A stretch of DNA of 64,000 nt from Chitinophaga costaii. Its GTDB lineage: Bacteria; Bacteroidota; Bacteroidia; Chitinophagales; Chitinophagaceae. Made by a program: the position numbers and the translations under genes. This document shows, piece by piece, positions 8,200 through 17,068 of the stretch. The stretch lies in contig NZ_FMAR01000005.1 of the NCBI RefSeq assembly GCF_900094705.1, positions 1 through 64,000 on the forward strand, given 5' to 3'. How positions within the stretch are numbered: position 1 is the first letter of the stretch; each line of letters starts with the position of its first letter. The notes under the pieces were generated by a model. The model was not told where the DNA came from. It saw only the letters and a list, made by a program, of their open reading frames with translations, and did no database searches.

Positions 8200-9762
8200 T
8201 TAGTTGTAACCAGGGTTCTGGTCTTCTGGTCCAATATCGCTATTCAGTTTCATTTCTGTATCGGGTATGGGGAATATGGTGTTATAATCCTGGATGGTAC
8301 CGGATTGTTTAGTCCATTTGTTGCGGGCCTTCACCAGCTCTACAAACTTGCCGGTGCGGATGAGATCTATGCGCCGCCAGTCTTCTGCAAATAGTTCGCG
8401 GATACGTTCTTCCATGATATTGGTCCGGAAAGCATCCTGCGACATGGTTTTCCATTTTTTATCTTCTGGCAGTACACCACCCCAGGCACGGGTTCTTACT
8501 TCGTTTACTACGTTAACGGCATCCGGGGTTTTGCCTATTTCGTTGAGGCATTCTGCGTAACAGAGTTTAATATCACCCAGGCGCAATATGGGAATGTTCT
8601 TACCAGAGTTCCACATATTATTGATCTTCTCGTCGCTGTGACTGTCTGTGCGGAAGTCTTCGTATTTTTTTATGTGGGGCATTAGCTCATCGTAATCATT
8701 GCCCAAATCTTCCCAGGTAAGGTTTTGCAAGGTAGGTGTTACGCCATAATACGTAAAGTCGTAACGGATGCTTTCATCTTTCCGCAGATCGCCATCTTCC
8801 CATACACCACCATTGGCCACGGTTTCATAAGCATGTACGGTAGGTACAATCTTATCGTAACCAGAATAATAGCAGCCATCACCAAAGAAAGATTGCACCG
8901 CGCGGGAACCAATCTGGAACTGGATCTTATTATTGTTGGGCGATACAGGGCCAAACTGGAATTCCAGGATAGCCTCTGCCGAGTTGGCCTTACTATAATC
9001 CCACAGGTCTTTGTAGGGTACCAGCGAATAATTGCTCATCATTTTTTCGAAGCACTGGCTGGCTTTTGTAAAATCGCGCAGGCCGGTGGATACGGGTGCT
9101 GCCATATATGCCTTGCCCAGCATAGCCCATGCCGCGCCCAGCGTGGCGCGTCCGGGATCATTGGTGGTTGGGCAATAGGTGGCCGCTTTGGTAAGGTCGT
9201 CCAAGATAAACTTCCAAACATCGTTGAGCGGCTGGCGGCGGTCGCCCAGTTCAGCTTCTCGATCCAGGTCACGAATGGGAATTTCCCCCCAGTACATAGC
9301 CAGTTCAAAGTCTACGAAACCGCGCACAAAGCAGGCTTCCCCATATAAAGAGGCTTCCTTAGTGCCAGCGGTCAGGGAATCCTTGCCCAATCCACGGATA
9401 ATCTTTGCAGCTTCATTTACCAGCGGCCAGCGGATATTCCATTGGTTGGCGTTGTAAGTAAGGGTAGAATTCAGGTTGGCATCGTAACGATCCAGGCCTC
9501 CCTTCTGCGCATCGCTTTTCATCTGGTAAGCACCTTGCTGTATTTCGTCGGTACCCATCATCATGATAGTACCCTGTTCATCTGTGCGCACTGCTTTCCA
9601 GTTGGCATAAATCCCTTTCAGGCTGGTTTCTACCAGGTCCAGGTCAGCATATACTTTATTCTCGTCCAGTTTAGTTATGCTTTGTTCGTCCAGGAATTTT
9701 TTGCAAGACGAAACCACCATGATTAATCCTGCTATGAGGGCCCATTTTATAGTACGTTTCAT
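8200..9762 (-). CDS. susD-like: SusD/RagB-like surface glycan-binding lipoprotein
   Basis: A 520-residue lipoprotein starting MKRTIKWALIAGLIMVVSSC, with the lipobox cysteine at position 20. The SusD fold is indicated by helical TPR-like segments (YGEACFVRGFVDFELAMYWG, AWAMLGKAYMA) and the C-terminal RagB motif region (IMEERIRELFAEDWRRIDLIR, ending DIGPEDQNPGYN). It caps the SusC barrel on the cell surface and captures oligosaccharide. It is 19 bases downstream of susC. A longer frame begins at 9792 but overlaps the susC stop and lacks the signal peptide at its N-terminus, so the ATG at 9760-9762 is preferred. Confidence 0.95.
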   Translation of the reverse strand: MKRTIKWALIAGLIMVVSSCKKFLDEQSITKLDENKVYADLDLVETSLKGIYANWKAVRTDEQGTIMMMGTDEIQQGAYQMKSDAQKGGLDRYDANLNSTLTYNANQWNIRWPLVNEAAKIIRGLGKDSLTAGTKEASLYGEACFVRGFVDFELAMYWGEIPIRDLDREAELGDRRQPLNDVWKFILDDLTKAATYCPTTNDPGRATLGAAWAMLGKAYMAAPVSTGLRDFTKASQCFEKMMSNYSLVPYKDLWDYSKANSAEAILEFQFGPVSPNNNKIQFQIGSRAVQSFFGDGCYYSGYDKIVPTVHAYETVANGGVWEDGDLRKDESIRYDFTYYGVTPTLQNLTWEDLGNDYDELMPHIKKYEDFRTDSHSDEKINNMWNSGKNIPILRLGDIKLCYAECLNEIGKTPDAVNVVNEVRTRAWGGVLPEDKKWKTMSQDAFRTNIMEERIRELFAEDWRRIDLIRTGKFVELVKARNKWTKQSGTIQDYNTIFPIPDTEMKLNSDIGPEDQNPGYN

Positions 9763-9781
9763 ATTTTTTTTGCTTTTAGCA

Positions 9782-12700
9782 TTAAAAACCAATATTCAAT
9801 CCAAACACAAACATCTTGATCGGCGGATAGCCATAGTCGCCGGTTTCAGGATCCAACCCTTTGTAGTGCGTAAGGCAAAACAGGTTAGAGCCGGTAGCAT
9901 ACAGCCGCAGGTTGTTCAGGTGCCAGGCCGTGAGTAATTTCTCAGGCAGGTTATACGACAGCGTTAGTGCAGACAGGCGCAGGAAAGAAGCGTTCTGGAT
10001 GGAGTAATCCATGTCGGAAGGATTATAGCGGTTATAGCTGGTATTGGCAATCACCCGGGGGATATTGGTATTGGTATGTTCGGGCGTCCAGCGGTTCAAT
10101 AGATCGGCGGAAGCCATGCTTTCGCCCGTGCTGTTGATCAGGCCTTCATAATAGCTGCTGATCTTTTTGGCGCCGGAAGAATAGGTAAATACTGCATTCA
10201 GGCCAAATGCCTTATAATTCAGGGTAGTGGAGAAGCCGCCATAAAATTTAGGATCTTCTTTCGCTACTACCGACAGGTCGTACTGGTTTACAATGCCATC
10301 GGGTTTACCATTGGGGCCGGAGAGGTCTTGTGCAAAAAGATCGCCCAAAGCAACGGTTTTGCCATTGTAGTTCAGATGCTCCCACTGTGCACGGTTGCTT
10401 TCCTGTGCAATGCCGCCGGAGCGTAAGGTATAAATCGTGTGCAACGATTTGCCCAGGAAGATATTGCCTTCGCGCTGTATGGCGTTGCCACTGATGTTAT
10501 ATATTTCTGTGGCATCGCCATAGAGCTGTTTCACCGTGTTTTTATCAAAGGATATGTTGGCGGATACGGACCAGTTAAAATTTTTCTTTTCGATGATCTG
10601 GCCATTCACAGAAAACTCCATGCCTTTATTGTTTACCCGGCCAATGTTCTGCCATTCTTGGGTATAACCTGTGGTGGTGGCCAGGGAGCGGTCTAGCAAG
10701 AGGTTGTCGTTGTTTATATAAAATGCGTCCGCAGTAACGGTCAGGCGCGATTTAAAGAAGCCCATATCCAGGCCCAGGTTGCTTTGTTTTTGTTTTTCCC
10801 AGGTGATGTCCGGATTGCCCCGGCGGCCATCATTCACAATCAGCGCATTGCCATTGTCTACCTTAGAACCATACAGCGTTTGATACGCGTAGTTATTGAT
10901 ATCCTGGTTACCTACCACGCCATATCCCACCCGCAGTTTCAGGAGGCTAAAGATGGAGGAGTTTTTCATGAAATCTTCCTGCGTAACATTCCATGCAGCA
11001 GATATGGAAGGGAACAGGCCCCAACGGTGGCCGGCTGCAAAACGGGAAGAACCATCGTACCGCGCGGTGGCGGTCAGTAGGTATTTATCTTTATAGCTGT
11101 AATTCACCCGGCCCAAAAAAGAGAGCAGAGAATATTCATAAAAATCAGAACCCAGCACCGATTTCTCCACGGCGGCCGCACCGCCCAGGTCGTGGTAGGA
11201 AAGGTCGTCGCTGGCAAAACGGTCGCCTTGCGCCAAGGTATAATTGGAACTGCGTTTGCTGGAACTGGTACCCACCAAAGCGGTGAATTTATGATCGGTA
11301 GCAAAGGTAGTGTTGTAAGTAATGGTATTGTCCCACTGCCAGTAGGTATCGCTCCAGCGTTCGTGTTTGGCGCGCGCATCGCCATTGTAGTTGCGGATGG
11401 CTTCCTGTATGCTGTGCGGGGTAAATTCGAACCAGTCCTGCGCCCCGTAATCCAGCGAATAGGTGGAACGGATATCCAGGCCTTTGATGGGATTAATGTT
11501 CAGATAGTTGGAAGACGTAATACGGTTGCGGGTACGGTTACGGTCTATTTCCAGCGAGTTAAAGGGGTTAAAGTCATTATTATTCTGTTCCCCATGCGCG
11601 CGGTAGTAGGTAGTCAGGTAATCGGTTGTATACCGGGTTGCCGGGTCTTCGTAAGGATGATAATCGAGCAGCGGGTTGCCATTCAGTGCCTTACCATACA
11701 CATCGTCGGAAGGCATATTATCGTTGGTGCGGGTAAAACCCGTGTTGGTACCAACTTTTAGCCATTTTTTCACATTGTAGTCTGCGTTAAAACGACCGGT
11801 GTATTTATCCTGTTTGGTTTCATCCACAACACCTTTATTGCCGGCATATCCAAAACTCAGGTAAAATACGCCCCGGTCTGACCCGCCGGAAAAACTAAGT
11901 GCGTGGTTTTGCTGAAAGCCGGTACGGGTTACCTGGTCCAGCCAGTTGTAACTTTGTTTTTTATTGTAGGTATCAAATTCCTGGTTAGAGAAGGCAATAT
12001 TGCTTTTCAACAATGTATTGTATATATAATCCTGCCGGTTGGCCGTAGGGTTATCTTTCATATAGCCGTTGGCGTAAGCGTCGGTGCGCAGGGCAAAGAG
12101 TTGTTGCGCATTGAGTGTCTTCGGCATTTGGGTGAAGTTGGAAAAGCCTACCCAGGTATCGTAGGTAATCAGCCCGTCTCCTCCCCTCCGCTGGCCTTTC
12201 TTGGTAGTGATCACCACTACTCCATTGGCCCCCCGGGAACCATACAAAGCGGTAGCTGAGGCATCTTTGAGTACCTGCACAGAGGCCACATCATTTACAT
12301 TCACGGCACTAAAACCGCCCTGGTTGTTTTCCATCACCACGCCATCCACCACAAATATGGGGGAAGAACCGGCATTAATGGTATTGGTACCCCTGATCTT
12401 GATGGAGGCATCGTCACTGGGGCGGGTACCGTTGCTGATAAAAACACCGGCTGCATTTCCCTGTAAGCCTTGCAACACATTGGTAGCAGGACGTTGCAGC
12501 AGGGCCTTTGAATCTACATTCACTACCGCCCCGGTGAGGTCCGTCTTTTTTACCAGCGCGCCTACCACTACCACTTCATCAACGGTAGCGGTAGCCTGTT
12601 TCATCTTCACCTGGAGCATAGTCTGTCCGGAAATAGGAAGCAACTGCGGCTCATATCCTACGAAGCTGAATTCCAGCGTACCGTTTTTATTGCTGGTGTT

Positions 12701-12922
12701 AATGGAAAAGGTGCCCTTCGCATCGGTAATGGCACCGGTTTGTGTGCCGGATAGTTTCACAGAAACGCCGGGAAGCGGCTCGCCCTGGATATCCGTCACA
12801 ACGCCAGCAATCTTACCGCCGTCCTGGGCGAAAAGTGGTGCGCCAGCGAGTAGTATTACGCCGATCGACAGGAGCAGCCATAGCATTTTGGAAGCAATTT
12901 TTGCATGCATAACGTGTAGCAT
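9782..12922 (-). CDS. susC-like: SusC/RagA TonB-dependent outer-membrane transporter
   Basis: A 1046-residue receptor. A signal peptide ending near LFAQ is followed by a carboxypeptidase-regulatory-like domain (IAGVVTDIQGEPLPGVSVKL, about 35-115), a plug domain (VDEVVVVGALVKKTDLTGAVV; SusC signature LYGSRGANGVVVITTKKG) and a beta-barrel ending in FVFGLNIGF with a terminal Phe. It imports oligosaccharide with its SusD partner using TonB energy. It is the first gene of the alpha-galactoside operon, behind a leader of about 180 nt. Met5 (12910) is an equally possible start. No anti-sigma or ECF sigma gene is adjacent, so control is presumably by the GntR protein encoded in the operon. Confidence 0.95.
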   Translation of the reverse strand: MLHVMHAKIASKMLWLLLSIGVILLAGAPLFAQDGGKIAGVVTDIQGEPLPGVSVKLSGTQTGAITDAKGTFSINTSNKNGTLEFSFVGYEPQLLPISGQTMLQVKMKQATATVDEVVVVGALVKKTDLTGAVVNVDSKALLQRPATNVLQGLQGNAAGVFISNGTRPSDDASIKIRGTNTINAGSSPIFVVDGVVMENNQGGFSAVNVNDVASVQVLKDASATALYGSRGANGVVVITTKKGQRRGGDGLITYDTWVGFSNFTQMPKTLNAQQLFALRTDAYANGYMKDNPTANRQDYIYNTLLKSNIAFSNQEFDTYNKKQSYNWLDQVTRTGFQQNHALSFSGGSDRGVFYLSFGYAGNKGVVDETKQDKYTGRFNADYNVKKWLKVGTNTGFTRTNDNMPSDDVYGKALNGNPLLDYHPYEDPATRYTTDYLTTYYRAHGEQNNNDFNPFNSLEIDRNRTRNRITSSNYLNINPIKGLDIRSTYSLDYGAQDWFEFTPHSIQEAIRNYNGDARAKHERWSDTYWQWDNTITYNTTFATDHKFTALVGTSSSKRSSNYTLAQGDRFASDDLSYHDLGGAAAVEKSVLGSDFYEYSLLSFLGRVNYSYKDKYLLTATARYDGSSRFAAGHRWGLFPSISAAWNVTQEDFMKNSSIFSLLKLRVGYGVVGNQDINNYAYQTLYGSKVDNGNALIVNDGRRGNPDITWEKQKQSNLGLDMGFFKSRLTVTADAFYINNDNLLLDRSLATTTGYTQEWQNIGRVNNKGMEFSVNGQIIEKKNFNWSVSANISFDKNTVKQLYGDATEIYNISGNAIQREGNIFLGKSLHTIYTLRSGGIAQESNRAQWEHLNYNGKTVALGDLFAQDLSGPNGKPDGIVNQYDLSVVAKEDPKFYGGFSTTLNYKAFGLNAVFTYSSGAKKISSYYEGLINSTGESMASADLLNRWTPEHTNTNIPRVIANTSYNRYNPSDMDYSIQNASFLRLSALTLSYNLPEKLLTAWHLNNLRLYATGSNLFCLTHYKGLDPETGDYGYPPIKMFVFGLNIGF

Positions 12923-13109
12923 AAAGTGGTTTATAAAGGTGGCTTTTGGTAGGTATAACGTGCATAGATACGGCTACCCATTACAACTAAAGATGGGCAT
13001 TGGCTGCATACATAACCGTTCTGGAAAAGTTGCTATACATACAACTAACTTGTTGATTTTCAAACGCGGTAGTGGAACTTATTGGTTTGTTCTATTCTGT
13101 TCTATCAGG

Positions 13110-13117
13110 CAAATATA
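13110..13117 (-). promoter_or_regulatory. Promoter -7 box for the alpha-galactoside operon
   Basis: The minus strand reads TATATTTG, an exact match to the Bacteroidota -7 consensus TAnnTTTG, about 190 bases upstream of the susC start. No TTG is present at the expected -33 distance, which suggests dependence on an activator or relief from a repressor. The rest of 12923-13268 is AT-rich and holds no gene. Confidence 0.5.
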
Positions 13118-13269
13118 GGGTTAGTTTTTAAAATTATTAATTTTTTTTACCCTGACAAGTGACCGCTATTTATATACCTAAAAAAAGGGCATAACACACC
13201 CTACAGATTGAATTGCAAAATTGGAAGTTTCCGCGGGGCTGACAGGAAATGATAGCGGCACCTATTCAT

Positions 13270-13300
13270 AAAAAATCCCCGGCCACTTCCGTAACCGGGG
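13270..13300 (-). terminator. Rho-independent terminator after the DUF1080 gene
   Basis: CCCCGG (13277-13282) pairs with CCGGGG (13295-13300). On the minus strand the hairpin is followed by a T run (13271-13275). It lies about 65 bases past the stop of the DUF1080 gene and separates it from the susC promoter. Confidence 0.7.
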
Positions 13301-13364
13301 CTATTTATTTCAATTGAAATTCGGCACTTTTAAAGGTGCTTTATTATTTTATAATGTTCATATC

Positions 13365-14150
13365 CTACAATTCCCGCACCCATATATTGCGGAAGCTGAT
13401 CGGCAAGCTCTTGTCGCCATGTGCCTGCAATTTGATTGGAACAGCATCGTGTTTAACGGAGTAAGAAGGTTTGCCAATATACTGCGTGGGACCAAGCAGC
13501 TCGGTATTGTTCTGTACCAATACACCGTTAAATGATACGGTAACACGCGCCGGAGATCTTACCGATCCATCTTCGTTAAATACAGGGGCCGTCCAGATCA
13601 CGTCATACGACTGCCATTCGCCGGCTTTCAGGGAAGGATTTACCAGCGGTGCAAATTGCTTGTAAATGCTGCCTGCCATCCCATTTACATAAGTCTTGTT
13701 TTCATAGTTATCGAGCACTTGCAGTTCGTAACCAGCATCACCCTTGCCCAAAGAAGCCAGGAAAACGCCGCTGTTGCCCCTTGCCTGGCCTTCGCCGGAA
13801 ATGTCTGCGGGAACACGCCATTCAATGTGCAATTGGTAATTTTTAAAGGACTTTTTGGTTTCAATGTTGCCCAAACCGCTCTTGTTTACTGTAAGTATGC
13901 CTTTTTTCACGAACCAGTCTGCTGGTTTTTCCCGGTCTGCCGCAGATACCCACTGGTCCAGGTCTTTGCCATCAAACAGTACGATGGCATCTGAGGGTGC
14001 TCCTTCTGTGTTAACTTTGGCGGGAGTTACTTTGGCAGGCACGGGTGTCCATAACTCCGTGTCTTCCGGTTTTGCATTTTGCTGTGCTTGCGTCATCAGT
14101 GGCCCAAATGCTGCCATGGTGGCGATGATGAGCTTAAAGTTTTTTTTCAT
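13365..14150 (-). CDS. Secreted DUF1080 protein (3-keto-disaccharide hydrolase-like)
   Basis: A 261-residue protein with signal peptide MKKNFKLIIATMAAFGPLMTQA and one DUF1080 domain. That domain is a concanavalin-like beta sandwich, with landmarks AIVLFDGKDLDQWV, YQLHIEWRVP, GNSGVFL, YELQVLDNY, GEWQSYDVIW and the closing ISFRNIWVREL. Members of this family, abundant in Bacteroidota and Planctomycetota, have been linked to hydrolysis of 3-keto-glycosides; activity here is inferred from family. It is a monocistronic unit with its own terminator, 25 bases after the Nudix remnant. The periplasmic GMC dehydrogenase at 19 kb belongs to a class that can make keto-sugars, but no operon link exists. 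Confidence 0.85.
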   Translation of the reverse strand: MKKNFKLIIATMAAFGPLMTQAQQNAKPEDTELWTPVPAKVTPAKVNTEGAPSDAIVLFDGKDLDQWVSAADREKPADWFVKKGILTVNKSGLGNIETKKSFKNYQLHIEWRVPADISGEGQARGNSGVFLASLGKGDAGYELQVLDNYENKTYVNGMAGSIYKQFAPLVNPSLKAGEWQSYDVIWTAPVFNEDGSVRSPARVTVSFNGVLVQNNTELLGPTQYIGKPSYSVKHDAVPIKLQAHGDKSLPISFRNIWVREL

Positions 14151-14174
14151 ACTTCATTAAATTGATGGTATCCG

Positions 14175-14596
14175 TTATACCGGCCTCACAATGCTATCGC
14201 GGGCCAGCTTTTCAAAAACGTGTATAACACCTGCTACCTGGTGGGGTTCTTGCAGGTATATGTCAGGGCTAAAATAAGCAACTTCTTCAATTTCATGGCC
14301 AGGAATAATATCTTCCTCCAGGTGGTACATGAAACAATCCTGGTCTATCCACGCCCCGCCGGCCTCTCCTTGATGCGGTCATACAGCTTCAAACGGGCCA
14401 GGTTTAGCTCCACATTCAACTCTTCCCGGATTTCGCGCACCAGTGCCTCCGTGGTGGTTTCTCCTGCATACACCTCACCCCCGGGCAGGTACCAGGTGCC
14501 TTTATGCCTGCTGTATGCCAGCAAAAGCGCTTGATCCCGGATCGCCACGAGGCCTGCAGTGCGTAAAAAGGTAATAGATACTTCCGTTAAAATTGA
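14175..14596 (-). pseudogene. Broken Nudix hydrolase gene
   Basis: The frame from about 14578 encodes the usual Nudix start region (FLRTAGLVAIRDQALLLAYS) and the Nudix box (PGGEVYAGETTTEALVREIREEL), then stops at 14345. The expected C-terminal half (DQDCFMYHLEEDIIPGHEIE ... VFEKLARDSIVRPV) continues in another frame and stops at 14175. The sequence therefore needs a frameshift near 14375-14395. There is also no ATG before the conserved start region; an ATT stands where Met would be expected and GTG 14548 is internal. The catalytic box itself is intact. A sequencing error could explain the frameshift but not the lost start. Confidence 0.75.
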
Positions 14597-14599
14597 TTA

Positions 14600-14925
14600 C
14601 AATTAAAATTTAAATTTATGCATAGCAACCGGTAACCAGCGCATCAATTATCGGAGTGATAGTACCTGTTTTCAGTATTATTTATATTGTGAATACCTGC
14701 TGAAAGAAAATCAGGGATGAACGATCACGATAGTTGATGATAATAAAACAGGATGGATGCCGCTGCATAAGTGGCGGCCCGTTTTTGCGGTAGAGGATAG
14801 TTAAGTAGAGGTATGTGGTGCCGGCCCAAATTGCTAGTATTTTGGTAGTCTAGCAAATGCCACGGATGATATGCATTTGGATTTTCTTTGTGAACAGCGT
14901 TCCAGGATGCGACCTTTTCGCCTTT
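14600..14925. other. Gene-free stretch, 326 bases
   Basis: It lies between the Nudix remnant and the histidine kinase stop. No open frame with coding character, no strong hairpin and no promoter consensus were seen. Confidence 0.5.
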
Positions 14926-16233
14926 TTAACGGGGTGGCTGCACGGCCGGCAATACCAGCACAAAACGGCTGCCCACCCCCTCTTCCGACTGCGCAAAAAT
15001 AACTCCGTGATGGTTCAACACTATTTTCTGGCAAATAGCTAACCCAATGCCTGTACCCTCAAAATCGGCCTTGCCATGCAGGCGCTGAAAAATTTCAAAA
15101 ATCCGGGCAGCGTGTTCCTGGCTAAACCCAATGCCATTGTCTTTTACCTCTACACGATAATAACAGGTGCCGGCAGCAGCTTCCGGAAACCAGACCCGGC
15201 CATCTGTTTCTACTGCCGTGATGCTGATCACCGGCTGCACCGCAGGGCGGGTATATTTTAAGGCATTAGATAACAGGTTACCGAAGAGTTGGGTCATCTG
15301 CAATGCAACGGCTTCTATCTCCGGCAAGGCCTGCACTTGCACCTGGGCATTTTTTTGTTCAATGAGTAAATCAAAATCCGCGCACACGCCTTCCATCACC
15401 TGTTGCAAACTTACCCGGGCAAAACCAGGCTGCTCATCAGCCAGTGCAGCATACGTCAGCAATTCTTTGATCAGCGCCAGCATGCGCGAAGCAGAGCGTT
15501 TAATGCGGGATATATAACCAGCGCTATGATCGTCCAGGTGCTGACCGAGGTGGCGTTCCAGCAACTGTGCAAAGTTGCTCATCTTCCGCGCCGGCTCCTG
15601 CAAGTCGTGGGAGGCGATGTAGGCAAACTGTGCCAGCGCCGCGTTAGAGCGTTCCAGGCTGCTGTTTACCTCCGTTAGCACGCGGGTACGCTCTTCCACC
15701 ACTTGTTCTGTAGCGGCAGATAGTTTATTGACTACCTGCACTTTGACAGTTGTTTCTGTGCCAATTATCAACACACCATGAATGCAGCCATTGTCGCCAT
15801 AAGCAGGGCCATAACTGAAAGTCCAGTAACGGTCTTCAATTTTCCCATTGCGGGGATAAGGCACGAGCTGATCTTCCCACCAAACAGGTTCACCCGTTTG
15901 CATCACCTGTAATAACAATGGGTAAACCTGTTGCCACTTGTCCAGCCACAAGTCTTCCCCGCATTTACCCACTGCAGGATGTATACCTTGCGCACCAAGG
16001 CTGGGCCGGAAGGCATCATTATAAAAACAGATCAGCTCATCGCCCCAGCACAGAAACATAGGTGAGGCCGCATGCAGCACAATGCTCAAAGTGGTGCGCA
16101 GTGATTGTGGCCACTGGTCCGGTGTACCCAACGTACTGGCGTCCCAGTTATAGGCCCGGGTGAGGGCACCCATTTCACCGCCTCCCTCTGTGAAACAAAA
16201 TGTGTTGTTGGATTTATTTTCAGGCAACAGCAT
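14926..16233 (-). CDS. PAS/HisKA sensor histidine kinase (orphan)
   Basis: A 435-residue soluble kinase with no membrane segment. The N-terminal sensor (GEMGALTRAYNWDASTLGTP, PMFLCWGDELICFYNDAF, RYWTFSYGPAYGDNGCIHGV, about 20-165) is PAS-like. A short coiled coil (EERTRVLTEVNSSLERSN) leads to the HisKA H-box YIASHDLQEPARKM with His209. The ATPase domain has N box LLSNALKYT, G1 VKDNGIGF and G2 GTGIGLAI. The longest frame begins at TTG 16290. The ATG at 16231-16233 is preferred because a CAAGTTTG box (one mismatch to TAnnTTTG) sits just upstream, giving a near-leaderless transcript. No response regulator is adjacent, so its partner is unknown. Confidence 0.85.
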   Translation of the reverse strand: MLLPENKSNNTFCFTEGGGEMGALTRAYNWDASTLGTPDQWPQSLRTTLSIVLHAASPMFLCWGDELICFYNDAFRPSLGAQGIHPAVGKCGEDLWLDKWQQVYPLLLQVMQTGEPVWWEDQLVPYPRNGKIEDRYWTFSYGPAYGDNGCIHGVLIIGTETTVKVQVVNKLSAATEQVVEERTRVLTEVNSSLERSNAALAQFAYIASHDLQEPARKMSNFAQLLERHLGQHLDDHSAGYISRIKRSASRMLALIKELLTYAALADEQPGFARVSLQQVMEGVCADFDLLIEQKNAQVQVQALPEIEAVALQMTQLFGNLLSNALKYTRPAVQPVISITAVETDGRVWFPEAAAGTCYYRVEVKDNGIGFSQEHAARIFEIFQRLHGKADFEGTGIGLAICQKIVLNHHGVIFAQSEEGVGSRFVLVLPAVQPPR

Positions 16234-17030
16234 CAGACAAACTTGTTTAAATGAAGTCCGGACCTGGTGAATGGCCGGTATAGTATGCAACAGTACAAAC
16301 AGCGCTTCCTAATTTCCGTTTTGATATAGCCATCTGTGGTGCCTGGCTTCCGTATATATTGAAAAATGGGATGATAGCAGCTGCTAATCAGGAAAACCAC
16401 CGGTTTATCTTTTCAATTATCCCTACTACCTCATCGCTGCCAGCAACCACTCACCGTTTACCACAGGGAGATGCAAATCTGGAAAGATTAGGTCGGGTTG
16501 CAACTATTTGTAGAAAAGCAAATTCAATGCCTCGGCGGCACTGTTGAGCATACGCATGGTATATTTCAGCTGTGAATTTTCAGGATTATCAGCAAAAAGA
16601 ATGGTAAGCAGGAGTATCTTACAGGAGCATGGTATTTTTTAGAGCAGGGGAGCTGAAGTTTAGTGGTGAAATATAGCTTCCTACAAACTCTTCAGAGGTT
16701 TGGGGAAATAGCTACCAGTGGTGAAAACAAAGGCATATGTGGAGCGGTAATAACCCATCCCATACTCCCGATAACTTGCCTACCCACGTCATATGGCGGG
16801 TGTGCATCAAAACTGGGCGGGTGGCTGGGTGCCGCACCCGGGTCGCCAGGCCTTGTGTTAAACTGGCTGGCACTGGTAAGGGTGGATGGGCTATCGGGCT
16901 GATAAAGCTTACGCGGTCTCCAGACCGGGCTGATGGCCGGCATTAGCAGGCTGGTTGCCGGGCAAACGGTTACCCACATTGTTGCCACCAGAACGGTTTA
17001 TTGTTAGGTTGCGCGTTTACCCCATATCCG
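16234..17030. other. Gene-poor stretch of about 800 bases
   Basis: The left half is AT-rich and empty. The right half (about 16690-16990) is richer in G+C and has a 98-codon minus-strand frame, proline/serine-rich and GTG-initiated, with no recognisable domain. I did not call it a gene. No tRNA, hairpin with T run, or riboswitch pattern was found. Confidence 0.4.
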
Positions 17031-17032
17031 CC

Positions 17033-17063
17033 TTGGAGAAGGCTGTTTGTTCATTTACCTTTG
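17033..17063 (+). promoter_or_regulatory. Promoter of the HipA-like/DUF3037 pair
   Basis: TTG at 17033-17035, 20 bases, then TACCTTTG at 17056-17063 gives a full match to the Bacteroidota -33/-7 consensus. The expected transcription start falls at about the ATG (17069), so the mRNA is probably leaderless or nearly so. This supports choosing the ATG at 17069 over the longer frame starting at 16955. Confidence 0.75.
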
Positions 17064-17068
17064 CGCTC

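Noticed and set aside
12201-13118. 305-codon plus-strand frame opposite susC
   Set aside because: It mirrors the conserved SusC plug region; its composition (S/T/P-rich) is that expected from antisense of a coding gene.
16692-16988. 98-codon minus-strand frame upstream of the HipA-like gene
   Set aside because: GTG start, P/S-rich, no domain and no promoter; kept only as a low-interest observation. A riboswitch was also considered for the GC-rich block, but no known consensus core was found.
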